Positions 1-8,480 of a stretch of 64,000 nucleotides of DNA are shown here, piece after piece. The notes under the pieces were generated by a model, which saw only the letters and a list, made by a program, of their open reading frames with translations, was not told the DNA's origin and ran no database searches. The stretch covers positions 1 to 64,000 of the forward strand of contig DXDN01000005.1 of assembly GCA_019115455.1 (NCBI GenBank), given 5' to 3'. Numbering within the stretch: position 1 is the stretch's first letter; each line of letters opens with the position of its first letter. The position numbers were made by a program, and so were the translations under genes. The DNA comes from Candidatus Eubacterium faecigallinarum (GTDB lineage: Bacteria > Bacillota > Clostridia > Oscillospirales > Acutalibacteraceae).

Positions 1-1224
1 GGGCGCTCCGGCAAGCATGGCACCTACAATCCCCGCCATAATGACCGCCGGTTCGATGTGGAGAACAGCGAACACATTGACGCCGAGCGGGCCAGACAAA
101 ACATCTACTGGGATTGCTACCGGGGCTTCACGACACACGAGTTCCGGGAGAACCCGGAGCAGCCGGATTTCAGCTTTGAGGAAATCGAGCGGATGTACTA
201 CTATGAGCATTACGGCGGCTATGTGGAGGCTCAGAACGCCCGGAATGAGAAAACCCGGCACACGGAGCGTAACCGCACCGTGGAGGACTTGCTGAAAAAC
301 AACAAGACCTGCCCGGAGGAAAGCATCTACCAGATCGGCACGCTGGGAGAATCCGTCCCGCCGGAAACACTCTTTTGTATCGTCAACGAGTTTTATGAGG
401 AATTCGAGCGCCGCTTCGGTTCCCATATCCATATCTTAGACTGGGCGCTCCATCTGGACGAGTGGACGCCCCATATCCATGAGCGCCATGTGTTTGACTG
501 CCAGAACCGCTATGGGGAACTGTGCCCCCAGCAGGAAAAAGCGCTGGAAGAACTGGGCATTCCTCTCCCGAATCCGGAGAAGCCAAAAGGCAGGCATAAT
601 AACCGGAAACAGACCTTCGATGCGGTCTGCCGGACAATCCTGTTTGACATCACAAGGCGGCATGGGCTGCATCTGGATCAGGAACCGTCCTACGGCGGGC
701 GGGAGTATCTGGAAAAGCAGGACTATATCCTGATGAAGCAGAAGGAGCAGCTGGCGGCGCATGAGCAGAAGCTGGAAGAACTGACACTTAAAATTGAGGA
801 CGTGGAGACGCTGCTGGATGATGTTTCCGATGCGGCCTATGACAAGGCGGTGGAGGTCGTGACCGATACCGTCCGGCAGGAGACACACAAGGAAGATATT
901 CGTCTGGTGGAAGAATCGAAAAAATGGGTGCTTTCGCCGGAGCGCAAGGCCCCAAAGAAGGAACGTGAGTATGCCGCTGAGCGTCTGGATGGGGTCATTA
1001 CCAAAATCAAAAACGCCATGCAGCACGCTCTGGCAAAAATCCAGAATGCTCTCATGCAGCCGGAGGTCAAGCAGGCCGGGAAGGAGCAGGTCAAGAAGAA
1101 AGCCAAAGAATCCTTTATGGATATATTGGCAAAGGCAAAGATCAACGCTGACCGGGATAACCGGGAGCGTTGGGAACGGGAGGGGCGGATTGCCCCTACA
1201 AAGAAACAGGATATGGAGTTGTAA
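1..1224 (+). CDS. Mob/Pre-type plasmid recombination/relaxase protein, 5' end outside window
   Basis: Frame open from base 1 (GRSGKHGTYNPRHNDRRFDVENSEHIDAERARQNIYWDCYRG); His-rich motif HIHILDWALHLDEWTPHIH typical of Mob_Pre relaxases; coiled-coil C-terminus. Confidence 0.8.
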   Translation, partial: GRSGKHGTYNPRHNDRRFDVENSEHIDAERARQNIYWDCYRGFTTHEFRENPEQPDFSFEEIERMYYYEHYGGYVEAQNARNEKTRHTERNRTVEDLLKNNKTCPEESIYQIGTLGESVPPETLFCIVNEFYEEFERRFGSHIHILDWALHLDEWTPHIHERHVFDCQNRYGELCPQQEKALEELGIPLPNPEKPKGRHNNRKQTFDAVCRTILFDITRRHGLHLDQEPSYGGREYLEKQDYILMKQKEQLAAHEQKLEELTLKIEDVETLLDDVSDAAYDKAVEVVTDTVRQETHKEDIRLVEESKKWVLSPERKAPKKEREYAAERLDGVITKIKNAMQHALAKIQNALMQPEVKQAGKEQVKKKAKESFMDILAKAKINADRDNRERWEREGRIAPTKKQDMEL

Positions 1225-1272
1225 GGCATCTGATTTCCTGCGGAAACCGGGTGCCTTTTTCTCTGTCTGGAG

Positions 1273-1926
1273 GTGAGAAAATCGAATGTATTTGAAGCGG
1301 TGAAGCAGGCTGTCCCCACAAGGCAGGCTGCGGAGTTTTACGGGGTGCAGGTCGGCAGGAACGGGATGGCTTGCTGTCCTTTCCATGATGACAAACATCC
1401 CAGCATGAAGGTTGACCGCCGGTTCCACTGCTTCGGCTGTCAGGCGGACGGGGATGTGATTGATTTTACCGCCCGTCTGTTCGGGCTGAACAAAAAAGAG
1501 GCGGCCTTGAAGCTGGCGGAGGATTTCTCGGTCAGCTATGACGCCAAAGGCCATGACCCGCCCCGCCGGAGGCCGGTCAAACGAAAAATCAGCGAGGAAC
1601 TGCGCTACCGGCAGGCGGAGCAGAAATGTTTCCGGGTACTGTGTGATTACCTGCATCTGCTGGAACGCTGGGAGAAGGAATACGCCCCGCAGATGCTGGA
1701 GGAAGCGTGGCACCCGCTGTTCGTGGAGGCCCTGCAAAAGAAACCGTACACCGAGTATCTGCTGGATATTCTCCTGTCCGGCAGCATGGAGGAACGTGCT
1801 TCCGTAGTCGCTGAGTATGGAAAAGAGGTGAGGAAGATTGAGCGGCGAATATCAGAGTTTACCGCCAGCCACCCGGCAGGCCGCCATGAGCGCAGCCGAA
1901 GCCTTAGCGCCGGAGCAGAGCGTTGA
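1273..1926 (+). CDS. CHC2 zinc-finger DNA primase-like protein
   Basis: CPFHDDKHPSMKVDRRFHCFGCQADGDVIDF zinc-finger motif; GTG start after GGAG; located between relaxase and VapE-like gene. Confidence 0.85.
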   Translation: MRKSNVFEAVKQAVPTRQAAEFYGVQVGRNGMACCPFHDDKHPSMKVDRRFHCFGCQADGDVIDFTARLFGLNKKEAALKLAEDFSVSYDAKGHDPPRRRPVKRKISEELRYRQAEQKCFRVLCDYLHLLERWEKEYAPQMLEEAWHPLFVEALQKKPYTEYLLDILLSGSMEERASVVAEYGKEVRKIERRISEFTASHPAGRHERSRSLSAGAER

Positions 1927-3244
1927 TGAAGTGCGGGAAAGCCTCTCTGTCACCGAGAAGGGCCAGCCCGCTAACACCATCGGTAACTGCCGGACAGTGT
2001 TCTGTCATGACCCGCTGCTGCGGGACGCCATCCGGCTGAACCTCCTGACTGACCGGGTGGACATTGTGCGGGATTTGGGCTGGCGCAGGAACACCAGCGC
2101 CCTAACGGATACGGATGTGAAGTATCTGCTTCTCTATTTTGAGCAGAACTATGGCCTGACCAGCGAGAAAAAGATGACAGCAGCCCTGTCCATCGTGGCG
2201 AATGAGAACTGCTACCATCCTATCCAGGACGTGCTGAATGGCCTTGTCTGGGACGGGACGCTCCGTATTCGCTCCTGTCTCCATCATTTCTTAGGTGCGG
2301 ACGAGAGCGACTACGTGGAAGAAATGCTGAAACACTTTCTGCTGGGGGCGATCCGGCGGGTATTTCATCCCGGTTCCAAATATGAGGAAATGCTCTGTCT
2401 GGTGGGTGGTCAGGGAGCCGGAAAATCCAGCTTCTTTCGTCTGCTGGCAATCCGGGACGAGTGGTTCTCCGATGACCTCAAAAAGCTGGACGATGACCGG
2501 GTGTTTTTGAAGCTGCAAGGCCACTGGATCATCGAAATGTCGGAGATGCTGGCGACCAGCAGCGCCAAAAGCATTGAGGAAATCCGTTCTTTCATCAGCC
2601 GCCAGAAAGAAACCTACCGGACGCCCTACGAGGCCCAGCCCAAAGACCGGCTGCGGCAGTGCGTGTTCGGCGGTTCGTCCAACACGCTGGATTTCCTGCC
2701 CCTTGACCGGGCCGGTAACCGGCGCTTCCTGCCGATCATGATTTACCCGGAGAATGCGGAGGTTCACATTTTGGAGGACGAGGACGCCTCCAGAGCCTAT
2801 CTTTTGCAGGTGTGGGCAGAGGCCATGACCATCTACCGCAGCGGCCACTACTCCATGAAGTTCAGCAAATCCATCCAGCGCCAACTGGTGGAGGTACAGA
2901 AGGATTTCATGCCGGAGGACACGGAGGCCGGGCAGATACAGGGCTTTCTGGAACACTACACCGGCAGCATGGTCTGCTCCAAACAGCTGTTCAAGGAGGC
3001 ACTGGGCCACACCTATGACGAGCCGAAGCGGTGGCAGCTGCACAATATCAACGAGATTATGAACACGGTGGTGACGGGCTGGAAACCATTCTCCAATCCC
3101 CGGATGTTCGCCGGATATGGCAGGCAGAGGGGCTGGAAACGGGACGTTTCCGGCAACGAACTGCCCGGCAACGAAGATGGATTTGTGGAGCTGACCGAGG
3201 AAGAATGCCGCCAGCTGGAACTGCCAAAAGAGTGGAGCGCCTGA
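1838..3244 (+). CDS. Virulence-associated E (VapE)-like P-loop ATPase/helicase
   Basis: Walker A GGQGAGKSSF, plus FGGSSNTLDFLPLDRAGNRRFLPI typical of VapE family; TTG start with upstream GAGGTGAGG. Confidence 0.85.
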   Translation: MSGEYQSLPPATRQAAMSAAEALAPEQSVDEVRESLSVTEKGQPANTIGNCRTVFCHDPLLRDAIRLNLLTDRVDIVRDLGWRRNTSALTDTDVKYLLLYFEQNYGLTSEKKMTAALSIVANENCYHPIQDVLNGLVWDGTLRIRSCLHHFLGADESDYVEEMLKHFLLGAIRRVFHPGSKYEEMLCLVGGQGAGKSSFFRLLAIRDEWFSDDLKKLDDDRVFLKLQGHWIIEMSEMLATSSAKSIEEIRSFISRQKETYRTPYEAQPKDRLRQCVFGGSSNTLDFLPLDRAGNRRFLPIMIYPENAEVHILEDEDASRAYLLQVWAEAMTIYRSGHYSMKFSKSIQRQLVEVQKDFMPEDTEAGQIQGFLEHYTGSMVCSKQLFKEALGHTYDEPKRWQLHNINEIMNTVVTGWKPFSNPRMFAGYGRQRGWKRDVSGNELPGNEDGFVELTEEECRQLELPKEWSA

Positions 3245-3473
3245 AAATGGCGGTCTGTTGCCGGGACGGTTGTCACTTGGTTGCCGGTTCGTTGCCGGGG
3301 ATTTTCCGGTCTGGATACGGAAAAAGCCTGTAAATAAGGCATTTTCTAATATCTATCTTTATCTCCGGCAACGAAAGCAACGAGATTTTTCAAGAAAATT
3401 GATAAAGTAAGATTTGCAGGTCAGACGGTAGTTTACAGGTTTTTAGAGGTTCGTTGCCGGACTTCGTTGCCAG
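3150..3473. repeat. Iteron-like array, consensus TTCGTTGCCGG, both orientations
   Basis: Perfect 11-mers at 3150-3160(-), 3165-3175(-), 3288-3298(+), 3365-3375(-), 3450-3460(+); one-mismatch copies at 3277-3287 and 3463-3473; two-mismatch copy at 3254-3264. Confidence 0.8.
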
Positions 3474-3512
3474 TATGCTGCTCGCTGGCCTGTCACTCTA
3501 TGGAGGTAGCCT

Positions 3513-3746
3513 ATGGAAAATGAAAAAACGATGACTTGTAGTAAGAAATGTTTAGATATTCCGGTCTGGCGGCGCTATACGCTGACCATTGAGGAAGCCG
3601 CCGGATATTATCATATCGGAGAGGGGAAACTGCGGATGCTGATTGATGAGCATCCCAACGAGGCTTTTTATGTGATGAATGGAAACCGCGCTTTGATCAA
3701 ACGGGAGAAGTTTGAGAGGTATCTGGATCAGGCCACTGCTGTATAA
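3513..3746 (+). CDS. xis: Excisionase (Tn916 Xis-like, small HTH)
   Basis: 77 aa, IPVWRRYTLTIEEAAGYYHIGEGKLRMLI...; directly upstream of tyrosine integrase. Confidence 0.85.
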   Translation: MENEKTMTCSKKCLDIPVWRRYTLTIEEAAGYYHIGEGKLRMLIDEHPNEAFYVMNGNRALIKREKFERYLDQATAV

Positions 3747-3800
3747 TAGCCTTTCAAAAAGTCGATGGCAGATTGCCATTCTTTCATGGCGAAGCTATAC

Positions 3801-3846
3801 GGAGAGCCAAACTTGTGCTATGATAAGAGTGCAAGTCTGGCTCTCC
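3801..3846 (+). promoter_or_regulatory. Leader hairpin upstream of integrase
   Basis: GGAGAGCCAAACTTG (3801-3815) / CAAGTCTGGCTCTCC (3832-3846), 14 of 15 bp, 16-nt loop; ends just before SD AGGAGAG. Confidence 0.7.
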
Positions 3847-3869
3847 TTTCTTTTAGAGGAGAGATTTCA

Positions 3870-5069
3870 ATGAGTGAAAAAAGACGAGACAATCGCAATC
3901 GGATTTTGCGAGAAGGCGAATATCAGCGCAAGGATGGGAGGTATCGGTTCCGCTATCTGGACGAGGATGGCAAAGAGCAAAATGTGTACAGCTGGCGGCT
4001 GGATAAAAATGATCCTATGCCCAAGGGAAAAAAGCGAGAGCCTTCCCTGAGAGAAAAGGAAAAGCAGATTGAAGCTGATCTGTTTGATCACATCGTAACC
4101 AACGGTGGAAAGCTCACGGTTTTGGAACTGGTGGAAAAGTATGTGTCCTTGAAAACCGGCGTTCGCCATAATACGGTCGCAGGATACAAGACGGTAATCA
4201 ACATCTTGAAAAAAGAGCCGTTTGGAAGGCAGCGCATTGACAAGGTGCGTTTGTCGGATGCCAAAGCATGGCTCATCAAGCTTCAAAAGGTGGATGGCCG
4301 AGGGTATAGCTCGATTCATTCGATTCGAGGTGTTCTCAGACCCGCATTCCAGATGGCGGTGGATGATGACCTGATCCGCAAGAATCCGTTCGGTTTTGAG
4401 CTGGCATCGGTAGTTGTCAATGACTCAGTGACAAGAGAAGCCATCAGCCGGAAACAGGAACGGGATCTTCTGAAGTTCATCAAAGAGGATAAGCATTTCA
4501 GCAGATACTACGACGGGATCTATATTCTCTTTCACACAGGACTTCGTATCTCGGAATTCTGTGGACTTACGCTCCAGGATGTTGAGTTTGAGGAAATGCG
4601 TATCAAGGTAGATCATCAGTTGCAGAGAACATCACAGATGGAGTATGTGATCCAGCAGCCAAAGACAGAAAGCGGTATCCGCTATGTTCCGTTGACTGAG
4701 GAGGTGGCCTCCTGTTTCCGCCGGATCATTGCCAGCCGAGCCCACCCAAAAGCGGAGCCAATGGTAGATGGATATGCTGGTTTTCTGTTTCTGGATAAGA
4801 ACGATATGCCCATGGTGGCACTTCATTGGGAGAAGTACCTGGAGCATATCGTCCAAAAGTATAGCAAGATTTACCGTATCCAGATGCCGAAGGTAACTCC
4901 TCATGTGTGCAGGCACACCTTCTGCTCCAATATGGCAAAATCCGGGATGAACCCCAAGACATTGCAGTACATCATGGGTCATGCAGACATCAGCGTAACA
5001 CTGAACACCTACACCCATGTGAAGTTTGATGACGCCAAAGATGAACTGCTGCGAGTGGCAAACGCTTAA
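3870..5069 (+). CDS. int: Tyrosine recombinase/integrase, Tn916 type
   Basis: MSEKRRDNRNRILREGEYQRKDGRYRFRYLDEDGKEQNVYSWRLDKNDPMPKGKK resembles Tn916 Int; catalytic HTGLRISEF, HVCRHTFCSNMA and LQYIMGHADISVTLNTYTH. Start chosen at 3870 after AGGAGAG rather than 3765. Confidence 0.93.
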   Translation: MSEKRRDNRNRILREGEYQRKDGRYRFRYLDEDGKEQNVYSWRLDKNDPMPKGKKREPSLREKEKQIEADLFDHIVTNGGKLTVLELVEKYVSLKTGVRHNTVAGYKTVINILKKEPFGRQRIDKVRLSDAKAWLIKLQKVDGRGYSSIHSIRGVLRPAFQMAVDDDLIRKNPFGFELASVVVNDSVTREAISRKQERDLLKFIKEDKHFSRYYDGIYILFHTGLRISEFCGLTLQDVEFEEMRIKVDHQLQRTSQMEYVIQQPKTESGIRYVPLTEEVASCFRRIIASRAHPKAEPMVDGYAGFLFLDKNDMPMVALHWEKYLEHIVQKYSKIYRIQMPKVTPHVCRHTFCSNMAKSGMNPKTLQYIMGHADISVTLNTYTHVKFDDAKDELLRVANA

Positions 5070-5225
5070 AATTGCTCGTTGGTAAAGCGGTTTGTTTTAC
5101 CAACGTCTTTACCAATATTGCAGGGAAAAACATGAGAAATCACGAGACGATTTGAGAAAAAATTTTCAAACAGATGGTGGCTCGGGCAACACAAAAAATG
5201 CGAAAATCCCTGTAATATCAAGCAA
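5070..5225. other. Probable element/chromosome junction region (att end)
   Basis: Non-coding segment after int and before chromosomal PTP gene; GTTGGTAAA/TTTACCAAC inverted repeat at 5078-5104 plus a further TTTACCAA direct copy. Confidence 0.5.
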
Positions 5226-5264
5226 TTGAGAAGAAATACAGGACTTATGAGGAGTTACGAAAAC

Positions 5265-5726
5265 ATGATAAAAATATTATTTGTCTGCCACGGCAATATA
5301 TGCCGTTCGCCAATGGCGGAATTTATATTTAAGGATATGGCAAAAAAGCGGGGACTTGACGGTGAGTTTCTTGTCAAATCCTCTGCCACCAGCACTGAGG
5401 AGATATATAACGGCATAGGAAATCCCGTTTATCCTCCGGCTAAGAAGGAACTTGAAAAGCGCGGCTTGTCCTGCGACGGCAAGAGAGCCGTTCAGCTTAA
5501 AAACAGCGACTATGATAATTACGATTACTTTATCGGTATGGACAGCGCAAATATACGCAATATGAATCGGATTTTCGGCGGAGATCCTAAAAATAAAATC
5601 AGCAGACTCCTGGATTACACCGGCAGGAAAGCTGATGTGGCAGACCCGTGGTATTCCGGAAAATTCGACACCGCTTACCGTGATATTTATGACGGCTGTG
5701 CCGCGCTGATTGAGTTTTTGAAATAG
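5265..5726 (+). CDS. Low-molecular-weight protein tyrosine phosphatase
   Basis: MIKILFVCHGNICRSPMAEFIF P-loop (CX5R) and VADPWYSGKFDTAYRDI aspartate motif. Confidence 0.93.
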   Translation: MIKILFVCHGNICRSPMAEFIFKDMAKKRGLDGEFLVKSSATSTEEIYNGIGNPVYPPAKKELEKRGLSCDGKRAVQLKNSDYDNYDYFIGMDSANIRNMNRIFGGDPKNKISRLLDYTGRKADVADPWYSGKFDTAYRDIYDGCAALIEFLK

Positions 5727-5811
5727 ATATATAAATATTAGAAAATTTCTCTGAGATCTTATTAATAATTTACTTAAAGCCGCTTTTGTGTGGGGAAGTT
5801 GAGGTGCTTTT

Positions 5812-6153
5812 ATGATTGCTTCAATTATTACTTTGGTTATCGGACTGTTGTTTCTTGTTATGGGGATTGTGCTGTTTTGCGGCAAGGGAAGCTGGCTGAT
5901 TGCCGGCTACAATACAATGTCACCCGGGGAAAAGAAAAAATATGACGAAAAGAAATTGTGCAAGGCGGCTTCCCTGGTGTGCGTATTGTGCAGCCTGATG
6001 TTGTTTATAATGTCATACTTAGGCTACAGGGTCGAACGCCAGCTTATGTCAGAAAAAGATATGCTGATATTTGTGATAGCATTTATCGCCGTTATAACGG
6101 TGGCAATTTTGGCGGCGCTGGTTTATATGAATACCAAAGCCAAAAAGAAATAA
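5812..6153 (+). CDS. DUF3784-like small membrane protein
   Basis: Three hydrophobic segments; GKGSWLIAGYNTMSPGEKKKYDEKKLCK signature. Confidence 0.75.
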   Translation: MIASIITLVIGLLFLVMGIVLFCGKGSWLIAGYNTMSPGEKKKYDEKKLCKAASLVCVLCSLMLFIMSYLGYRVERQLMSEKDMLIFVIAFIAVITVAILAALVYMNTKAKKK

Positions 6154-6160
6154 ACAAATT

Positions 6161-6193
6161 AATCCCCCGATATTTTCATAATATCGGGGGATT
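6161..6193. terminator. Bidirectional intrinsic terminator
   Basis: AATCCCCCGATATT-TTCAT-AATATCGGGGGATT, followed by ATTATTTTAT. Confidence 0.85.
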
Positions 6194-6237
6194 ATTATTT
6201 TATCTGTCAATATTATTCTTTAGTTTGATTTTTAGTA

Positions 6238-7218
6238 TCAGCATATTCTCGGCAGTCCTTGTCCGTAAAGGACGTTGATTTGCCTTTTTCCGCCTATGGG
6301 GGTGACAAGAGTTACGCCTGAGCCGTGCTTAACTTCTCCGATTATGCAAGCGTTTTCGCCGTATTTGCAGTTTCGCATAATTTCAACGGCTTTCTGCGCC
6401 TGGCAGGACGGCATGACTGCCACCAGCTTTCCCTCATTGCCCATATGAAAGATATCGAGCCCCAGTATGTTTGCAAATGCCTGCACCTGAGGGTCAACGG
6501 GGATATTTTCCTGTGTCAGTTCTATATTAACTCCTGAAGCCTTGGCAAGCTCGTTTAAAACTGTACCGAGTCCGCCCCGTGTAACGTCACGCATGCAGTG
6601 AAGCTCGATTCCTTCTTTAAGCATTGCCCTTACCATTTCACACAGGGGAGCGTTGTCTGATTTAATATTGTTTTCTATATCCATTCTGGCGGACAGTATG
6701 GCCGCGTGATGGTCGCCCATGTTACCGCTTACCACAACTGCGTCGCCCTCTCTCAGATTTGTTGAAACAATGTCTGTGCTTTCCTTAACAAACCCGACGC
6801 CTGTTGTGTTAATATAGATTCCTCCGCTGCCCTCAATTACTTTTGTATCGCCGCAGATTACCGTAACGCCGGCTTCTCTTGCAGTGTCAGCCATTGATTT
6901 TGCTATCAGCTCAAGAGTGTCGGTTTCAGCACCTTCCTCAATAATAAAGGCAGAGGTAATATATTTCGGCACAGCGCCCCTCATAAGCAGATCGTTCACC
7001 GTTCCGCAGACTGACAGCCTGCCGATATCTCCACCCGGAAATACCAGCGGAGTTACAACGAAAGAATCCGTAGTAACGGCTATTTTTGACGAGCCGTCAA
7101 CAACGGCGCTGTCCTCCATCATATTAAGTATCGGATTTGAAAAATACTTGGCAAAAACAGCGTCAATCAGCTCAGATGTGGATTTTCCGCCGCTGCCGTG
7201 AGCAAGTGTAATTTTCAT
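6238..7218 (-). CDS. hypE: Hydrogenase expression/formation protein HypE
   Basis: MKITLAHGSGGKST..., AIR-synthase-like; ends with ...GLPRIC (catalytic terminal Cys of HypE). Confidence 0.95.
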   Translation of the reverse strand: MKITLAHGSGGKSTSELIDAVFAKYFSNPILNMMEDSAVVDGSSKIAVTTDSFVVTPLVFPGGDIGRLSVCGTVNDLLMRGAVPKYITSAFIIEEGAETDTLELIAKSMADTAREAGVTVICGDTKVIEGSGGIYINTTGVGFVKESTDIVSTNLREGDAVVVSGNMGDHHAAILSARMDIENNIKSDNAPLCEMVRAMLKEGIELHCMRDVTRGGLGTVLNELAKASGVNIELTQENIPVDPQVQAFANILGLDIFHMGNEGKLVAVMPSCQAQKAVEIMRNCKYGENACIIGEVKHGSGVTLVTPIGGKRQINVLYGQGLPRIC

Positions 7219-7219
7219 A

Positions 7220-8263
7220 TTAACATCCTCTGTTGTTTATATAGTAATGAAAGCAGGAACCTTCATTTGAAACCATGCAGGCGCCCTGGGGATTTTCCGG
7301 CGTGCAAGCCTTGGCAAACAGCGGGCACTGGCAAGGGGAAACGAATCCTGTGATGACCTCGCCGCATCTGCACATTTTGTTCCTGACATTGTCGTGTACC
7401 AGAGCTCTGCTGCCGGCGTCATACATGCTGTATTCAGCCTTAAGCGCCATTCCGGAATTTTCAATTTTGCCTATTCCTCGCCACACGGCATCGCAGGGCT
7501 CAAAGTATTTTGATACAAGGCTCCTGGCATTTTCGTTGCCGGAGTCTGTAACGGCTGATTTGTACAGATTGACAACCTTGCCCTGTCCTTTTAGCTTAAC
7601 CAGGGCATAAATCGTTGCCAGCAGTTCCTGCGCTTTGAATCCGCTGACAACAAAGGGCAACGAATATTTCTCCGCCAGCGGCTTAAAGGCGTCAGCCCCC
7701 GTGATTACGCTTACGTGGCCCGGAGCAATAAATCCATCGATTTTGCCGCCCATTCTGCACAGGGAGTCAATGGCGGCAGGCATGGTTTTAAGGGCAGTGA
7801 GCAGGCGAATGTTTTTTATATTATTTTCAATTATCTTTTCCATCATTACCGCGTATATGGGAGTTGTTGTCTCAAACCCCACAGCGGCAAAAACGAACTG
7901 CGTGTTGCTGTCCTGCTTTGCAAGCTCAATTACCTCAAAGGGGGAGTACACCATTTGTATGCGTCCGCCGTTGGATTTTGTTTCCTGAAGGGCTGAGGTT
8001 GAACCCGGCACCCTGATAAGGTCGCCGAAAGTAACCACACAGGTGTTTTGAGTCAGCGCAAGTTCGCACAGTTTGTCAATATAGTCAGCCACGGTAACGC
8101 AAACAGGGCAGCCGGGACCGCTTATTAGGTGTATTTTTTTGCTAAGAACGGACGGTATGCCGCTTTCGCTTATGGCGGCGGTATGTGTGCCGCATACTTC
8201 CATAAAGGAAAGTTCTTCACCGTCATAATTGCTTAAAAATTCTGTTATATCCTTAATGTTCAT
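7220..8263 (-). CDS. hypD: Hydrogenase formation protein HypD
   Basis: FMEVCGTHTAAISESGI, SGPGCPVCVT, FAPGHVS-like motif, C-terminal Cys cluster. Confidence 0.95.
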   Translation of the reverse strand: MNIKDITEFLSNYDGEELSFMEVCGTHTAAISESGIPSVLSKKIHLISGPGCPVCVTVADYIDKLCELALTQNTCVVTFGDLIRVPGSTSALQETKSNGGRIQMVYSPFEVIELAKQDSNTQFVFAAVGFETTTPIYAVMMEKIIENNIKNIRLLTALKTMPAAIDSLCRMGGKIDGFIAPGHVSVITGADAFKPLAEKYSLPFVVSGFKAQELLATIYALVKLKGQGKVVNLYKSAVTDSGNENARSLVSKYFEPCDAVWRGIGKIENSGMALKAEYSMYDAGSRALVHDNVRNKMCRCGEVITGFVSPCQCPLFAKACTPENPQGACMVSNEGSCFHYYINNRGC

Positions 8264-8478
8264 CAGGAGAGCTCCTCCAGCTCGCTGAAAATATCAATCA
8301 TATTTTGTGCTTCGTCCTCAGGCAGAACCTGAATAATCAGTCCTGCATGCACCAGCACATAGTCGCCCACATTGACATTAACAATGCCCTTGTCGGCGTT
8401 AATTTTATTTCCGTCATAGTCTACAACAGCAGTATTGCCGTTGATTTCAGTTACCCTACCGGGTGCCGCTACACACAT
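8263..8478 (-). CDS. hypC: HypC/HybG/HupF family chaperone
   Basis: MCVAAPGRVTEINGNTAVVDYDGN...VGDYVLVHAGLIIQVLPEDEA; start refined to the MC terminus needed for function. Confidence 0.93.
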   Translation of the reverse strand: MCVAAPGRVTEINGNTAVVDYDGNKINADKGIVNVNVGDYVLVHAGLIIQVLPEDEAQNMIDIFSELEELS

Positions 8479-8480
8479 TT

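Noticed and set aside
436-1737. 433-aa minus-strand ORF opposite relaxase/primase
   Set aside because: Antisense shadow of strongly supported plus-strand genes; no domain or credible SD.
2291-3043. 250-aa minus-strand ORF
   Set aside because: Antisense to the VapE-like P-loop gene; no recognisable motif.
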